In this document: piece by piece, positions 44,907 through 56,686 of the stretch
Numbering within the stretch: the first letter of the stretch is position 1
How the letters are laid out: each line of letters starts with the position of its first letter
Assembly (NCBI GenBank): GCA_027924585.1
Contig: BSBM01000877.1
Span: forward strand, 3,659,501 to 3,723,500
Direction: 5' to 3'
Length of the DNA stretch: 64,000 nucleotides
DNA from: Larix kaempferi
Lineage: Eukaryota; Streptophyta; Pinopsida; Pinales; Pinaceae
Position numbers and translations under genes: made by a program
The notes under the pieces: model-generated
Told to the model about the DNA's origin: nothing
Seen by the model: the letters and a program-made list of their open reading frames with translations, nothing else
The model's database searches: none

Positions 44907-45768
44907 ATTGATTAAGAAAATAAGGATATATGCCAATATGCACATGGAATTATTAATCACATGTAAAATTTTCTATTTGGTTTATAAAACAACTGGTGTT
45001 ATTTGAGGCTAAAGGAATAAGTTGAGTTATAGTACTTATATGATACTCCTCCATTATCATTAGCCATATGTTCTTGCATTCATCCTTCAAGGGTGCTCCT
45101 CTAGCAAGGATCATCAACATATCTAAGCTCTAGTTGAGGACTTTAAAACTATTGCATTCTTTCAGGTGCCATGCAAACTCAATCATTTAGCAGATGTAAA
45201 AGAGAATGGAGGAGTTAGATTAGGGGGAGGTATTTGCAGGAAAAAATGGGGGGGAGGGGTACATTTCCTTTTCCCCTTTCATGGCATCTATGTTGAATGA
45301 AAATTTTGATATGGTATGATTCAAACTCCTAAAGAGTCACTTTAATTGTGTGGGGATAGGGATGGAGTTATTCTATTTGAGCATCATGGTCTCTCCTCAT
45401 TCAATATTGGTAGTGATGGGGTGGTTTACACATTTATTGCATTATTCGGGAATTACATGAGGTGTTGTCTTTATTCTCTAAGATGCAAGGTGTTTATTTC
45501 TAATGACAATAGGACTTTCAACCCTCCTTGGTAGTGGAAATGGCCTTGAAGCTTTTGTTAGGGACATTAGGGGATTTTTGGCCAATAGGATGAAACTTGA
45601 ACAAAATGATCTAAGGCATGTGAACTCTAAGAGCCTTTTTCTTGGGATTGAAGGAACTATAAGCATGAAAGGATGCCAATGCCATTCTAGATGAAGTGTT
45701 TGGTGTGCACGAGTGGAGACTAGGAGGGGACTTAGGAGATGCAACCATTCACTCTTTATTAAAATAAA
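44907..45768. other. Intergenic, no supported feature
   Basis: Mixed low-complexity sequence. Short frames in both directions near 45346-45744 have no motif. Confidence 0.4.
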
Positions 45769-46125
45769 TTGTCAAGGTGGCAAGAGGAGTGGGAGTACAC
45801 AACCTTTGAGGAAGCCAGAGCCCAATATTTTCATGAAAGAGAATTTGTTGGTCAATTGCATTTAATCAGAGGCAAAGAGAAGGAATTCATGTTATTTATG
45901 GAAACTCAAAAGAATAAATATGTTCTCATGGAAACTAAGCTAGAATCATTGTGCTCTTTGGTATACAAAATTGCTAAGCTTGTTCATTTGTCCTTAGAGG
46001 CTACACAACCCTCAACCCATTTCCCAAATTTCTCTGTAGGCTCTTTTCATCCTATCCACCCAAGAATGAAATATGAACTAATAGTGGTTCAATTCCCTTG
46101 CCTTCCTAGCCAAAATCTTGTTTAA
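45769..46125 (+). CDS. Hypothetical 118-residue frame
   Basis: Starts MSRWQEEWEY and contains a hydrophilic, Glu/Lys-rich, probably helical stretch (REFVGQLHLIRGKEKEF, then TKLESLCSLVYKIAKLV). No family is recognised. It could be the coiled-coil tail of a decayed gene or transposon protein, or chance. Confidence 0.25.
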   Translation: MSRWQEEWEYTTFEEARAQYFHEREFVGQLHLIRGKEKEFMLFMETQKNKYVLMETKLESLCSLVYKIAKLVHLSLEATQPSTHFPNFSVGSFHPIHPRMKYELIVVQFPCLPSQNLV

Positions 46126-48116
46126 GAAACGATCATCCAGCCCCATGTGAGATGGCACAACAATCACTGGCTATGTGAGTGAAATTTTAAGTCAATGCTA
46201 ATGGAGAAGCCCTGTGTAAGCCTATTTTATTTCATCATTAGTAATTTATATATTATGTAGGCTTCTAGTTTTTTGCTAGACGAGTATCTCCAACATTATA
46301 CCGTACTAAACATATAACAAAAAACATATAACAAATAGAACTGTACACTTTTTGAGTTTTCTTCTAATACATTTTGAACTATCAATAAAAACTATGCTTT
46401 TCTATTTTATGTACATTTCAATTAAAGTATTAAGTCCCCACTCCTCTTTTTAATTTAAGGTTATTTTTTTCTCATATATAAAATTTTGTTTTTAGCCATT
46501 TTTTTCAAAAATAATTTGCAAATTCAAAATCATTTTTTACTAAAACTTCTATACTATGAAATCATAACACTTAACAATCTTTACTTTCCTTTAAAACTTT
46601 TATATTATAAAATCATAGTAGTTGACAATCTTTACTTTCTTTTACAAATATATAAAATACATTAAAATATTATCAATCTTCAACAAAAATTTCAATTCTT
46701 TATAATTTGAATTTTAAGGATTGTAAAAATTCTGAATGTTTTTTACATTTTATATAATAGTTGACCATCTTTACTTTCCTTTAAAACTTCTATACTATGA
46801 AATCATAGTAGTTAACAATCTTTGCTTTCCTTTACAAATATATAAAATACATTAATTATTATCAATCTTCAACAAAAATTTCAATTCTTTATAATTTGAA
46901 TTTTGAGGATTGTAAAAGTTCTGAATGTTTTTTACATTTATAACAAAATAAAGATTCCTCAACTCATGAAGTGTTTATATTAGCGAAATATGACTCAATA
47001 TTGCAATGATACGTCAGCTACTTCAAAATTAATAATAATTAAAGTTAGTTGGAAAGTTCATCCTTAATTTTATAACTATGTAGGGACATTTGTTAGGTGT
47101 AAAATTTAAAATTATTCAATATACTAGCTTTATAAATGTGGGGACATTTTGTTAAGTGCAAAATCTAAAAAGATGGGGATATAACTATTTGAATAGTCAT
47201 GTGGTGGTGGTTTAGGTTTACTTTTAAGCGGTTTAGGTTTGCTTTTTAAGCAAACCTCTATGGGGCCTTTTAAAATTGGACTCCTAAACCTACCACCCTT
47301 CAATTTTTTTTTCAAATTCTTCAACCTGGTAGTTGAAGAAAAATCCTTTTCTTTCTTGTCTGGAAAGTCGTCTAACTTACCCACCGAGTTGAATTCCACT
47401 GAATCTATGGACGTACAACCTCTGTGTATTTAAGCAGAGAGCAACGAAATTAAGCAAATTGATAAAGACGCATCAAACAAACAATTAGTGTAAATTCTTC
47501 AGGTCGATTGCGGCCAACCCATTTGGTCTTGTTCTACATGACTATTTCATTTATAATAATGGCACTCACCTTCCGTATTTAACTCACGGGCGATCCCGTG
47601 AGGAGCTTGAGCTTTAAAATGAATAATATACCGCAAGCTCTGAGACGGGTTGACCAGAGCCAGGCCCCCTGCTTTAAACAAATTGATGGACAATGATTAT
47701 TCGATGAAGTCAAAACCCTGTTACTTGTAATATTTGTTCTTTCCAGAGAGCGATGATTGTATTATATACTATTTAGTGAATCTGATCGTAATGACCAGCT
47801 TTACAATAAAATATGCACAACTTGGAGGGGGCAATGGGCATCTGCTACAATAATAACAAGTTCTTGATCGCGTCAGAATGATGTAAGCAGCACTCAAGGA
47901 CGGTGGATGCCATCATGAGATGATGGCGAATTTGCGATTTTTTTTAGAGCGTGTGGTCAGTCATGTCCAAAATAATATTATCATTTATATCGAAAGCTGG
48001 GAAAGAATCCAGCTGACCCCAGACCTGTTCGTCTGCCAAGAACAAAAACACACGCTCTTCCAGGAAAGTTTGATGTTCTACACATAATACCTAAAAAATT
48101 CTCCAAGAGAAATGGT
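46126..48116. other. AT-rich intergenic DNA
   Basis: Includes the tandem duplication at 46537-46960. A minus-strand frame at 47130-47399 is Lys/Pro-rich with KSKPKPLKSKPKP and is judged low-complexity chance. No gene is supported. Confidence 0.45.
46537..46960. repeat. 190-bp tandem duplication with 57-bp subrepeat
   Basis: TTAAAACTT(T/C)TATA starts copies at 46591 and 46781 (period 190). They share CAATCTT(T/G)CTTT and TCAATTCTTTATAATTTGAA. A shorter related unit precedes at 46537. Confidence 0.75.
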
Positions 48117-48133
48117 CAGAAATCAAGTTTAAT

Positions 48134-48478
48134 TTTTTTCTTTTTTCAATCAGAAAAAATTACTATACTTTATTGACAAGTATATAAAAAATAGAACGGA
48201 ACTACAATCTTCGGCAGAAGGAAGAAGCGCACGAAACAGTCCCTCCGGACAAGAGAAAAGAAGCCCACACCCCTGAGCCAAGACAACAAAGACCACAAAG
48301 AACAAGCTGCCCCAGCTACATAAAGTAAAACCAGCCCTACCAGATAGGCCCAAAAACCAATAACCAAGAAATTGTTCAGCAAGTAGATGGATCCCCAACC
48401 AAAAAACAAAAAAAAAAGAGCACAACTTACAACAGCTCTAAAAGAAGAACAAATAGGATCAAAATAAGAAGATGCTGC
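48134..48478 (-). mobile_element. Short LINE/SINE-type insertion with 17-bp target duplication
   Basis: Identical CAGAAATCAAGTTTAAT at 48117-48133 and 48479-48495 flank 345 bases. On the minus strand these end in a run AAAAAAGAAAAAA after GTAATTTTTTCTGATTG. A minus-strand open frame covers most of it, but starts and stops without motif. It is most likely the 3' end of a LINE. Confidence 0.75.
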
Positions 48479-48540
48479 CAGAAATCAAGTTTAATCTTAA
48501 AACTGTGAAAACTGTTAAATTTTTGTGGGAATGTGTTACT

Positions 48541-48670
48541 GTTGAAAAAACTATTTCTGTTTAAGATTAAGAGGTATTAGTTTTTATTTATGAGTGGTTA
48601 AATTTGTTGAAAAAACTATTTCGGTTTAAGATTTAGAGGTATTAGTTTTTATTTGTGAGTGGTTAAATTT
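48541..48670. repeat. Two-copy 65-bp tandem repeat
   Basis: GTTGAAAAAACTATTTC starts both copies (48541, 48606). Confidence 0.8.
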
Positions 48671-49892
48671 TTTAATATATTGTTTATTTGGTTAAACAAA
48701 TTTATAACCATAGTATTTACTCATCTTAATTTTATAAATATGAAATAAAATATAAAAAATAAAATATTGTTATATATATGACAAATTATGGCTTTAGTTA
48801 AATTTATTAATAACATTTTTTTAATATGAGAATATGACAAAATCTAAATATCAAATTGCAGTAAACAGCACACATACTTAGCCTCTAGTGTGACTCTTTC
48901 TAGTTAAACTCGTTGTGTGCCAAGAACTGCTCCCAATTATACATGCATCCCAGTTATACATGCATCAATACTAGTTTTTTTTTTATATTCTTTTATCTTT
49001 ATAATTGTTTATTTGGAATTAAGACGACCATACAATCAATCTTGAAAGTACACCTGTCTTATCCTTGTGCAATGATAAGTGGAGATCTACCTCCTCCTTG
49101 ATCAAAAGTGAAAAGAATTACACCCATAGGTGTTAATCTATCGGTGTAATAAAGATGGATGCAAGGATTTTATAGTTTGGCTTTTCTAGTGTGGTGTGGT
49201 ATGATAGCTTCTAGTTGTTAGAGGTATGGTGAATTCAACATTTGCATTGAATTATATTGTTGGTTAGTGGAAGAGAAGGATTTGAGGTTTCCATTAAAAA
49301 TGTTTTATGAGAAATTTAAGAGTGTCAAAAACAAAATGTGAGGCTAAATAATGGATAGGGGTTATTGGGTAATGGATTAGGAGTCAAAATATCTAGTTTT
49401 CATTAGACAAGGTGTCTTATAAAGAGAATGAATTTCTCATTCATGAAAAGGGATGTTGGTGGAGCAATTGTTGAACTTCAATTATGACATTGATGACTAT
49501 ATTAGAGGGAATGGAGATCTTATGAAGAAAAATAAATGTTTGTGGGCAAATATTGTTCAACTTAAATATGATATTGGTGATCATATTTGGATAAGGTGAA
49601 TTAATTGGTTGTAACAAATGAATTGTTCAACTCTAATTAAAACATTAATGATGATATTTTGATAAATTGAATTAATTTGTTGTAACATATTAACTCAAGC
49701 ATGGCACTAAAAGAATTGGTAATGAAAATGACTACACCATAAAGTCCCATCTAAAGTGATAAGAAAATGAAATCACATGATAAGAAGATAAAGTCACATA
49801 GTATATGGGCATTCTCATATTTTTGCTAAACCTCTTGATTGGGTATATAATTAGATATCAAACTCAAAACTATAAGGGTGGCCCATATTTCC
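48671..49892. other. AT-rich intergenic DNA
   Basis: No gene or clear element is seen. A small repeat TTATACATGCATC occurs twice near 48937-48966. Confidence 0.4.
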
Positions 49893-50400
49893 TATCAAGT
49901 TTCAAATAATGATTGACAACATTGCAAATCAATACAAACCTTTTTATATCAAGTTCCAAATAATGTTATCTGACATCATTGTAAATCAATACAAGCCTTT
50001 TATAATGTGGATTTTTTTACTGTATTTCAAATTTTTTACTTTAAAAATTTTAAAAACAAAATTTTAAAATTCTAACTAAACCCAATGAAAGAGCATAATA
50101 TAATATGAAAAACTATGAAAATTTTAAAAAATGATAAAGAATTGAAAAGCATAAATAATCATAAATTTATTTATAAATATTATATAATTAAATTTAAAAA
50201 AACTAAAGTACCTAAACAACTTCTTATAATGTGGTTTTTTCATTGTATTTTCATTTTTTAATTTTAAAAATTTTAAAATCATTTTTTTTCAATTTTAAAA
50301 TTCTAATTAAATTCAAAAAAAATATAATATGTAGAAAATTAAAAAATATAAATAATCATAAATTTATTTGTAAATGCTATATAATAATATCATATAATTG
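49893..50400. repeat. 54-bp and 224-bp tandem duplications
   Basis: TATCAAGTT(T/C)CAAATAATG starts at 49893 and 49947. TATAATGTGG then starts two longer copies at 50001 and 50225, both containing AATCATAAATTTATTT. Confidence 0.75.
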
Positions 50401-50669
50401 GTCCAGCATTGTTGTGGCTTTATTTATAACCTAACCACTATAAATATCAGATCCATTGATGGCTTTTCTGTTGAGTATTACTCTAAATGGAATCATAAGG
50501 AAAACCACATTCATATAATTATATGTCTTGAAAATGGTTATATATTTTCGCTATAAAAACCCCCCAAAAGGCGAGGATGAGCATATTGTATGTCAATTTC
50601 CATAATTTATCACAAGGATTACCCATATTATATGTCAATATTTATCACATCATCAACAGCATTCATGAT

Positions 50670-50800
50670 ATCAGTTTATCTATAACCTAATCACTATAAA
50701 GAGATCAGTTTATCTATAACCTAATCACTATAAAGAAAAGATAAAGGTAGTGGCTTTACCTGTAACCTAATCACTCTAAATAAAAGATCGATCAATGGCT
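50670..50800. repeat. 34-bp tandem repeat (TATCTATAACCTAATCACTA)
   Basis: Two near-identical copies at 50670 and 50704, a degenerate third at about 50752, and a related unit near 50410. Confidence 0.75.
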
Positions 50801-51853
50801 TTTCTGCTGTATCTGTCCAGTTTGGGAAACAAAAATTCAAAATTTCATTTAATTTTTTTAACACTGAGTGGGTTTCTAAATTAATTAAGATAAGAAGGAT
50901 TAGAACCATGAGGATAACCTTAACTTTTCATGTAATTTGCATAAATTTTTATCATGGCACTCTCAAGAACTCTGGTTTAAATTGATTATTGTTTGAACGA
51001 CTGAAGGAATAATTGGTCTTCCCTAAAGTACAATATTGAACCTGTAGAGAGCCCTCGTCCATACTGAATGTACTGAAAACACTTTAAATTTTGACATGAC
51101 TGGAGGCTGTAGTAAATTGAGTGTAGTCTTTGTCCTTCAATATGGATTCGTGGGGAGCCTGCAAACGAGGACATGGACATGTCTCCTGTCAGCTTTTTTG
51201 GGTGGGTTCACATCAATTGTTGATTGATACTTGATATCTATATATAAGTGGAGATGGAGATCACATAGTTCATGAATAGTTTGAAAGTACGTGTTTTGCA
51301 TTAAAGGGAAACATTAAGGTGCCATACCTGTACAATGGAGTCTGTTGGAACTTGGAAGCACAATCTAATCTAATCCTGTCAGCCCACCGATTTCTTCACT
51401 AAACTATCTGATCGCTCTGACATTCATCGTGTGTGTGTTCAGTTCATTAAAGGTCAAGCAAATGCAGACGCCCACACAACGTAACAGGAGATTAGGTCGT
51501 CTTTTAAGCACCTTGTAAATATAAGTTGACCATTAATGTTTACAACATCCTTGATCATTTATAAACTACCAAAAGATATAAACAATGGAGAATTGTGAAA
51601 ACATTCATGCTCAGATCCATGTAATGTTCAACAACAGGGGTAAAATTCCAAGGTAACGTAAATTTTGCTCAAGGTAACGCAAATTTTGCTTTTTTTTTTT
51701 CGGTCTGAAAATCGTTTGTTATTTTTTGTTTTCCATGGGTTTATGTCCTTTTTTTTTCAAACTTGCGCTATATATCGTGTATCTACGTGCATAAATAAAT
51801 AAACGTTATGATAATTGCGCCGCGAGAAGCCAAGGTTCTTTATAAGCCGGGCT
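50801..51853. other. Intergenic, no supported feature
   Basis: AT-rich with a short doubled word AAGGTAACG(T/C)AAATTTTGC at 51650-51690. Confidence 0.4.
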
Positions 51854-52147
51854 TGTCTATGAGTTCATCAAAAGGCTGTGTTGTTTTTCGCCACTTGTAA
51901 GAATTAGGCAACCAATTTCGCCACTTTCAAAACTCCAGAGAATTGTGAATTGCCAAAATGCATTTCCAGGGCACTCATTGGCCATGTATTTCAATGGTGT
52001 TGTCTACGAATTCATCAAAACGTGCTGTGCTTTTTCCCCCTCGTGAGAATTAGGTACAGCAAGTTCGTCACTTTCCAAACCGCAAGGCAAATATGAACTG
52101 CCAGAAATAGCATTTTCAAGGTGCTGATGGGAGATGGATTTCAATGG
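51854..52147. repeat. Two-copy 147-bp tandem repeat
   Basis: TGTCTA(T/C)GA(G/A)TTCATCAAAA starts at 51854 and 52001. GAGAATTAGG and TTTCAATGG words repeat in register. Confidence 0.8.
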
Positions 52148-52291
52148 AAAACATTGCCAAACATTTGAAGAAACAAATGTGTCTTAGTTATATTTTAACC
52201 TATATGTGTAGTATTTTATCTTGAAAGAGAAATTTAACATTGCGGAGTGCTTTTATTTAAACTTTCACATATATATGTGCTTTTTTTATCT

Positions 52292-52404
52292 TAATAACAT
52301 AAAGTTAGGTTAAATCTTTGCGTTGCTTCACAATCTCATTTTTGGTTGTAATAACATAAAGTTAGGTTAGATCTTCGTGTTGCTTTCCAATCTCATTTTT
52401 GGTA
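52292..52404. repeat. Two-copy 57-bp tandem repeat
   Basis: TAATAACATAAAGTTAGGTT starts at 52292 and 52349, and CAATCTCATTTTTGGT ends both. Confidence 0.85.
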
Positions 52405-52575
52405 TTTTTTTCAATTTTAGATTTAAAAGGTTGAAATAATGATATAATGAAAATGGGTGTAAGAATCCACCCAATATTTATGATGAAATTTAACATATTC
52501 ATTGTAAAAGATTACTACAATTTCAATAGTAAAGATGGTTGAGAGTGTTAACAACTCTCTGATTTTTTAATTAGA

Positions 52576-52753
52576 AGAACAATATTCAGCTTGGTGTAGG
52601 CTATTTAATGCAGTTGCAATAGTCCTGTTGATAGTTGGATCAGTCAACAAACCTACTGCAGCTTCAGTTGCAACAGTCCTGTTGATGGTTGGATCTATCA
52701 ACAAGCCTGCTGCAACTGCATTAAATAACCTACTTCAAGCTAAATATTGTTCT
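52576..52753. repeat. 178-bp foldback, miRNA-precursor- or MITE-like
   Basis: The left arm 52576-52637 (AGAACAATATTCAGCTTG, then TATTTAATGCAGTTGCA) pairs with the right arm 52690-52753 (TGCAACTGCATTAAATA, then CAAGCTAAATATTGTTCT) with few mismatches. Inside are two smaller stems, GTTGA/TCAAC and GTTGAT/ATCAAC, within a direct repeat GTTGCAA(T/C)AGTCCTGTTGAT. Confidence 0.8.
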
Positions 52754-53462
52754 GGTTTTAAAAACATCAATTAATTGTTTCACTGCATTTCAATATCATT
52801 GTTATAGTTAATAAATGTATACTTTAAGGTAACATCAACTTTTCATGATCAACATCGACTTTTTAAAGATCAAATTTCATATAAAGATCAAATTTCATAA
52901 TCCCAACCAACAAGCCTTTGACAAACTATATATTTATAATTTGCGGTGTTCAAAATTAATTACATGGTCTTAAAGGAAATATTTATGCCGAAGCCATGCA
53001 AAGACTTGTAGAAAATGACTGTCACTACCTAGCTTTATTGAAGATGAATAACCAATTATTTACCTCAAATGGCCAAGCGGGACTTTTCTCTACTTCAAGA
53101 TTATACTGATCTATTAGTTTATGTATCGGATCGATTTAACTGGATCACGCTTCAAAACAAAGTTAACAGCGAACTTAACCCTAGACACTGAGCAACAATT
53201 CTAAAATGTTGACTTATTGTCAATAGGCCCATATTTACATCAACAATGAGATAATTAAGATCAGCAGAGTTGTAGAACAGAACGGGGTCAAGATAGATCT
53301 CTGCGTTATATATTGAAGTAAATCTCTTATGTATCATCACCGATTGTTTTTTATAGAATTATTTATGGAGTAAATTTTTTAGTTACGAGTTTCCTAAGAA
53401 TCAGTGGATTTGAGAGTTATATGGTTCCAGATTTTGATCTTCGTGACTTGCAGAGTTAAGAA
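52754..53462. other. Intergenic, no supported feature
   Basis: AT-rich. A 62-residue minus-strand frame (53152-53340) has no recognisable feature. Confidence 0.4.
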
Positions 53463-53955
53463 AAGGGTTTGTAAAAAATTATGAGCGAAGCAAATGTATG
53501 CTAATTTCCAAATCTTACTGTTATATACAATTAACTAAAATAACTTTTAGAAATCAAGGTTTTTTCCGTTTACTATATCTCCTCTCGTTATTGGAAAATT
53601 TTGATCATTTAGAACTTGTCCAATTAAAAAAAGGGTTTGACAAAGATCACAAGTGAAGCAAATCCCTGCTAATTTCCAAATCTTAATGGTAATATACAAT
53701 CAACTGAAATAACTTATTAGAAATGAAGGCTTTTTCGTTTCACCAAATCTCCTCTCCTCGTTATTGGAAACAAAATAATCAAAGAGAGCTCGTCGAATTT
53801 TAAAAAAAAGTTCGACAAAAGTCATGTGTATAGCAAATGCCTGCTAATTTCCAAATCTTAATGGTATTTACAATCAGTTCAATTATTAATTTATTATTAG
53901 AAACGAAGGTTTTTTTCGTTATACTATATCTATTCTCCTCGTTATTGGAAATTAC
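53463..53955. repeat. Three-copy ~170-bp tandem repeat
   Basis: AAG(G/T)(G/T)TTTG or AAGTTCGACA starts at 53463, 53631 and 53808. Each unit has GCTAATTTCCAAATCTTA and ends CTCGTTATTGGAAA. Confidence 0.8.
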
Positions 53956-53989
53956 TGTAAAATTTCCAATTATGTCGAGACTTCAAATC

Positions 53990-54570
53990 CAGAATTAATC
54001 TTAAGAATCAATGTCAAGACTCCAAATTCAAAATGAATCTTACCTATCATAGAACATAGAAATGCATTGGAAACCTTGAGATTTTAATGACAATCTTTCT
54101 ATTCATAAAACATAGATATGCTCCAAATTCAAAATGAATCATACTAATCATAGAACATAGAAATGCATTAGAAACCTTGAGATTTTAATGATAATCTTAC
54201 TAATCATAAAACATAGATATGCATTGAAAACCTTGAGATTTTTATGACAATCTTTCTAATCATAAAACATAGATATGCTCCAAATTCGAGATGAATCATA
54301 CTAATCATAGAACATAGAAATGCATTAGAAGCCTTGAGATTTTAATGATAATCTTACTAATCATAAAACATAGATATGCATTGAAAACCTTGAGATTTTA
54401 ATGATAATCTTTCGAATCAGAGAAACGCATTGAAGATCTTGACATTTAAATCAGTTTGTAGCTGTATGGTATTAATGAATTTAGTAATCTTACTAATCAG
54501 AGAAACGCATAGAAGACCTTGCACATTTAAATCAGTTTGTACTGTATGGTATTAATGAATTTAGTAGACT
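53990..54570. repeat. Higher-order tandem repeats (60/157 bp) plus 80-bp duplication
   Basis: The word AATCATA(A/G)AACATAGA(T/A)ATGC recurs every ~55-65 bases. A larger unit beginning CTCCAAATTC repeats at 54121 and 54278 (157). AATCAGAGAAACGCAT starts an 80-bp duplication at 54415 and 54495. Confidence 0.8.
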
Positions 54571-55981
54571 GTAGGAGCTATTTTTTGTTACAAGAGAGTT
54601 AACATATGAGGTATATCTCATATATATAATTGAACTGAAAATTCATAAAAATACTCACTTTCCTGAAAACATAAACACTTTGGCTGCAATATTTTGGAAT
54701 TGAATATGCTACCGTTCTTATACAGCGTACTGAACTTCAGTTTACATGCAAGGTTTAATATGAAAAACGAACTGCAAAATATAACCCATCTTAACTGGCA
54801 CATTTCACCCGTATTGTATTCTATAACTAGACGAATTGGTAAAGGTTGATCAATTACTTTAAGAAGACTACAATCACAGACAGTGTATATTCTAATTAAA
54901 GAACTTGTCATGCCTTTCGTTCCCAAACGAGCACAGCATCACGGATAGTAGCTATTTTCACAAGGTATTTTATTTATTAACCGAAAACCATGACATTAAC
55001 GATATGATTTTTACAATTTTGTTTTTCACAGCCATCAATGACTGTGAGATATGCAACGACGTACTAAGCTAACAGTCTACAGTGAAACTGTGAAGCTACA
55101 AAATAACAGCACATATCTACTTTTACACTTTATATATAGCTTGAATACGAAGATGTACCTTGTTACATATAATACGATCAGTAAAGCTCCTAATTATGTA
55201 AACTCATGAATGGCCTCCGACATTTGTTCAACAGGAGAATACTGGTCATCAACTGTTGCGTCTCCCATACCGAGCAAAGTCCTCCAGAAGTCCAGATAAT
55301 TGAAGCTCTAGGCTAGTAGTATCCATCATGGAAAAGATAACAAATAGGACCCAAACAAAAGGCAACAGTCCTTGAACTAGGACATGGACCTAAGAACCTA
55401 AGGACTAGTTAAATGGATATGACATTACAAAGAAACACATACAGAAGAGTATGGCAGAATTTAGATGAAGTAAACATAAGGATCACAGTAGGCTATGGAA
55501 GATCTTACAAACAAACATGGGAAGAAATCGTGTGAATCTGACCAGACCAGACATAAGAAACCAAAGAGAGTGGGCAGCAAATAGTATGAGGGTACTACAT
55601 GGATATTGTATAAGGTAGATGCGAGATATTCAGATACAGAGAGACACAAAATGAACAATGAGATATGACGGACCTTAAGACCAATGATAAGAAGAGTACA
55701 CTACAGAACTTGATAGAGCTTAAATTACAGATATTATAGGTAAGCATTTGGCCAGTTCCTGATTCTAATCCCCTTGATGAAACACAAAGTCTGGATTTAC
55801 TAGCTTACTCCATAAATATGGAAAAACATCCAAGAAAATACACAACACTGAAGAATAACAACAGAAGATGAAAACATATATGACACATGCTTTACTGGGT
55901 ACTACAGATTAGGGCTATCTTCCCTTGTAATTACAGACCTGATGACCACAGGATAGAGAGATAGCTAGATAGCAGACAACA
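54571..55981. other. Flank downstream of the ALOG gene
   Basis: No supported coding region. The nearest TTTATT (AATAAA on the minus strand) below the stop is near 54969, about 1 kb away, so the 3' UTR of the ALOG gene either is long or uses a variant signal. A 102-residue minus-strand frame at 54618-54926 has no known motif. Confidence 0.4.
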
Positions 55982-56686
55982 TCAATTCGGATTGGGCACG
56001 GCTATCATCATAGGGACATTTGAATTGGGATCGTTGGGCACAAAGTGAGTTGGAGCCTGCTGCTGGTGCTGGTGCTGGTGCTGGTGCTGGTGTTGGAGCT
56101 GGAGCTGGTGCTGGTGCTGCTGGTGCTGGAGAACATGTTGCTGTTGCTGCTGCTGTTGAATTGGGGGGCGCTTGCGTTTCTTTTTCTCATAAGCAATTCC
56201 CCTTGCCTTAGCCTGAGACTCCCTGACTTCCCTGAGATAAAGCCTGACCGCCCGGGCTCCAAACGGATTGGACTCAGGCTTCCCGCCATTCTCCTCGTAA
56301 GCTGCACGGAGTCGGCCTATTAGGGCATCCAGGCTGCCCCAGGCCTGCCGGAGCGGGCAAGCGCAGGGCGCGGGCGGGTGGGGGTGACCGAAAAATGGGC
56401 ACGCAGGGACATGGACCTTGGTCTTCCCGAACTGATCAAGATAATGAAGGAACTCAACCACATGAGCCCCGCTGCACCTGGGCAAGGCCAGAGGTGGCCT
56501 GTGGTTCTTCAAATACTGACCGAACGTGTTCCAGTCCCTTCGTTTTTGTGACTCGTATCGACTAGGAGCCGGAGAGGCAGCTAATTCCCTGCTGCCTTCG
56601 TTAATCCCATTGGAGGAAGAAGAAGAAGCTAGCTGTGCCGCTGTTGCTGATGATCCTCCTTGCCCAACTACAACTTCTGCACTCAT
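55982..56686 (-). CDS. ALOG-domain (LSH/G1-like) transcription regulator
   Basis: A single-exon 234-residue protein. Residues 1-42 are Ser/Ala-rich and disordered. The ALOG domain spans about 43-167 ([20 protein letters not shown] at 43-62, then [57 protein letters not shown]). It includes the zinc-ribbon insert with Cys96, His101, Cys108 and Cys110. A basic nuclear signal KKKRKR is at 168-173. Residues 176-220 are a Gln/His-rich tract encoded by CAG/CAC repeats. ALOG proteins (Arabidopsis LSH, rice G1 and TAWAWA1, tomato TMF) act in the nucleus and control shoot, inflorescence and organ-boundary development. The domain derives from DIRS-type tyrosine recombinases but works as a DNA-binding regulator. 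The ATG has A at -3. All domain landmarks are intact, so this is likely a functional gene. The exact paralogue cannot be named. Confidence 0.95.
   Translation of the reverse strand: MSAEVVVGQGGSSATAAQLASSSSSNGINEGSRELAASPAPSRYESQKRRDWNTFGQYLKNHRPPLALPRCSGAHVVEFLHYLDQFGKTKVHVPACPFFGHPHPPAPCACPLRQAWGSLDALIGRLRAAYEENGGKPESNPFGARAVRLYLREVRESQAKARGIAYEKKKRKRPPIQQQQQQQHVLQHQQHQHQLQLQHQHQHQHQHQQQAPTHFVPNDPNSNVPMMIAVPNPN

Noticed and set aside
47205-47255. TTTAGGTTT words that recall plant telomere repeats
   Set aside because: Only two or three isolated occurrences and no tandem TTTAGGG array.
47580-47680. Short palindromes such as ACGGG-CGAT-CCCGT as possible tRNA or structured RNA
   Set aside because: No cloverleaf or A/B box arrangement could be read.
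54618-54926. 102-residue minus-strand frame beside the ALOG gene
   Set aside because: No motif, AT-rich composition and low codon quality; length is within chance expectation.
56020-56323. Plus-strand frames of poly-Ala/Gly/Val/Leu across the ALOG C-terminus
   Set aside because: They are read-through of the CAG/CAC repeat on the wrong strand.
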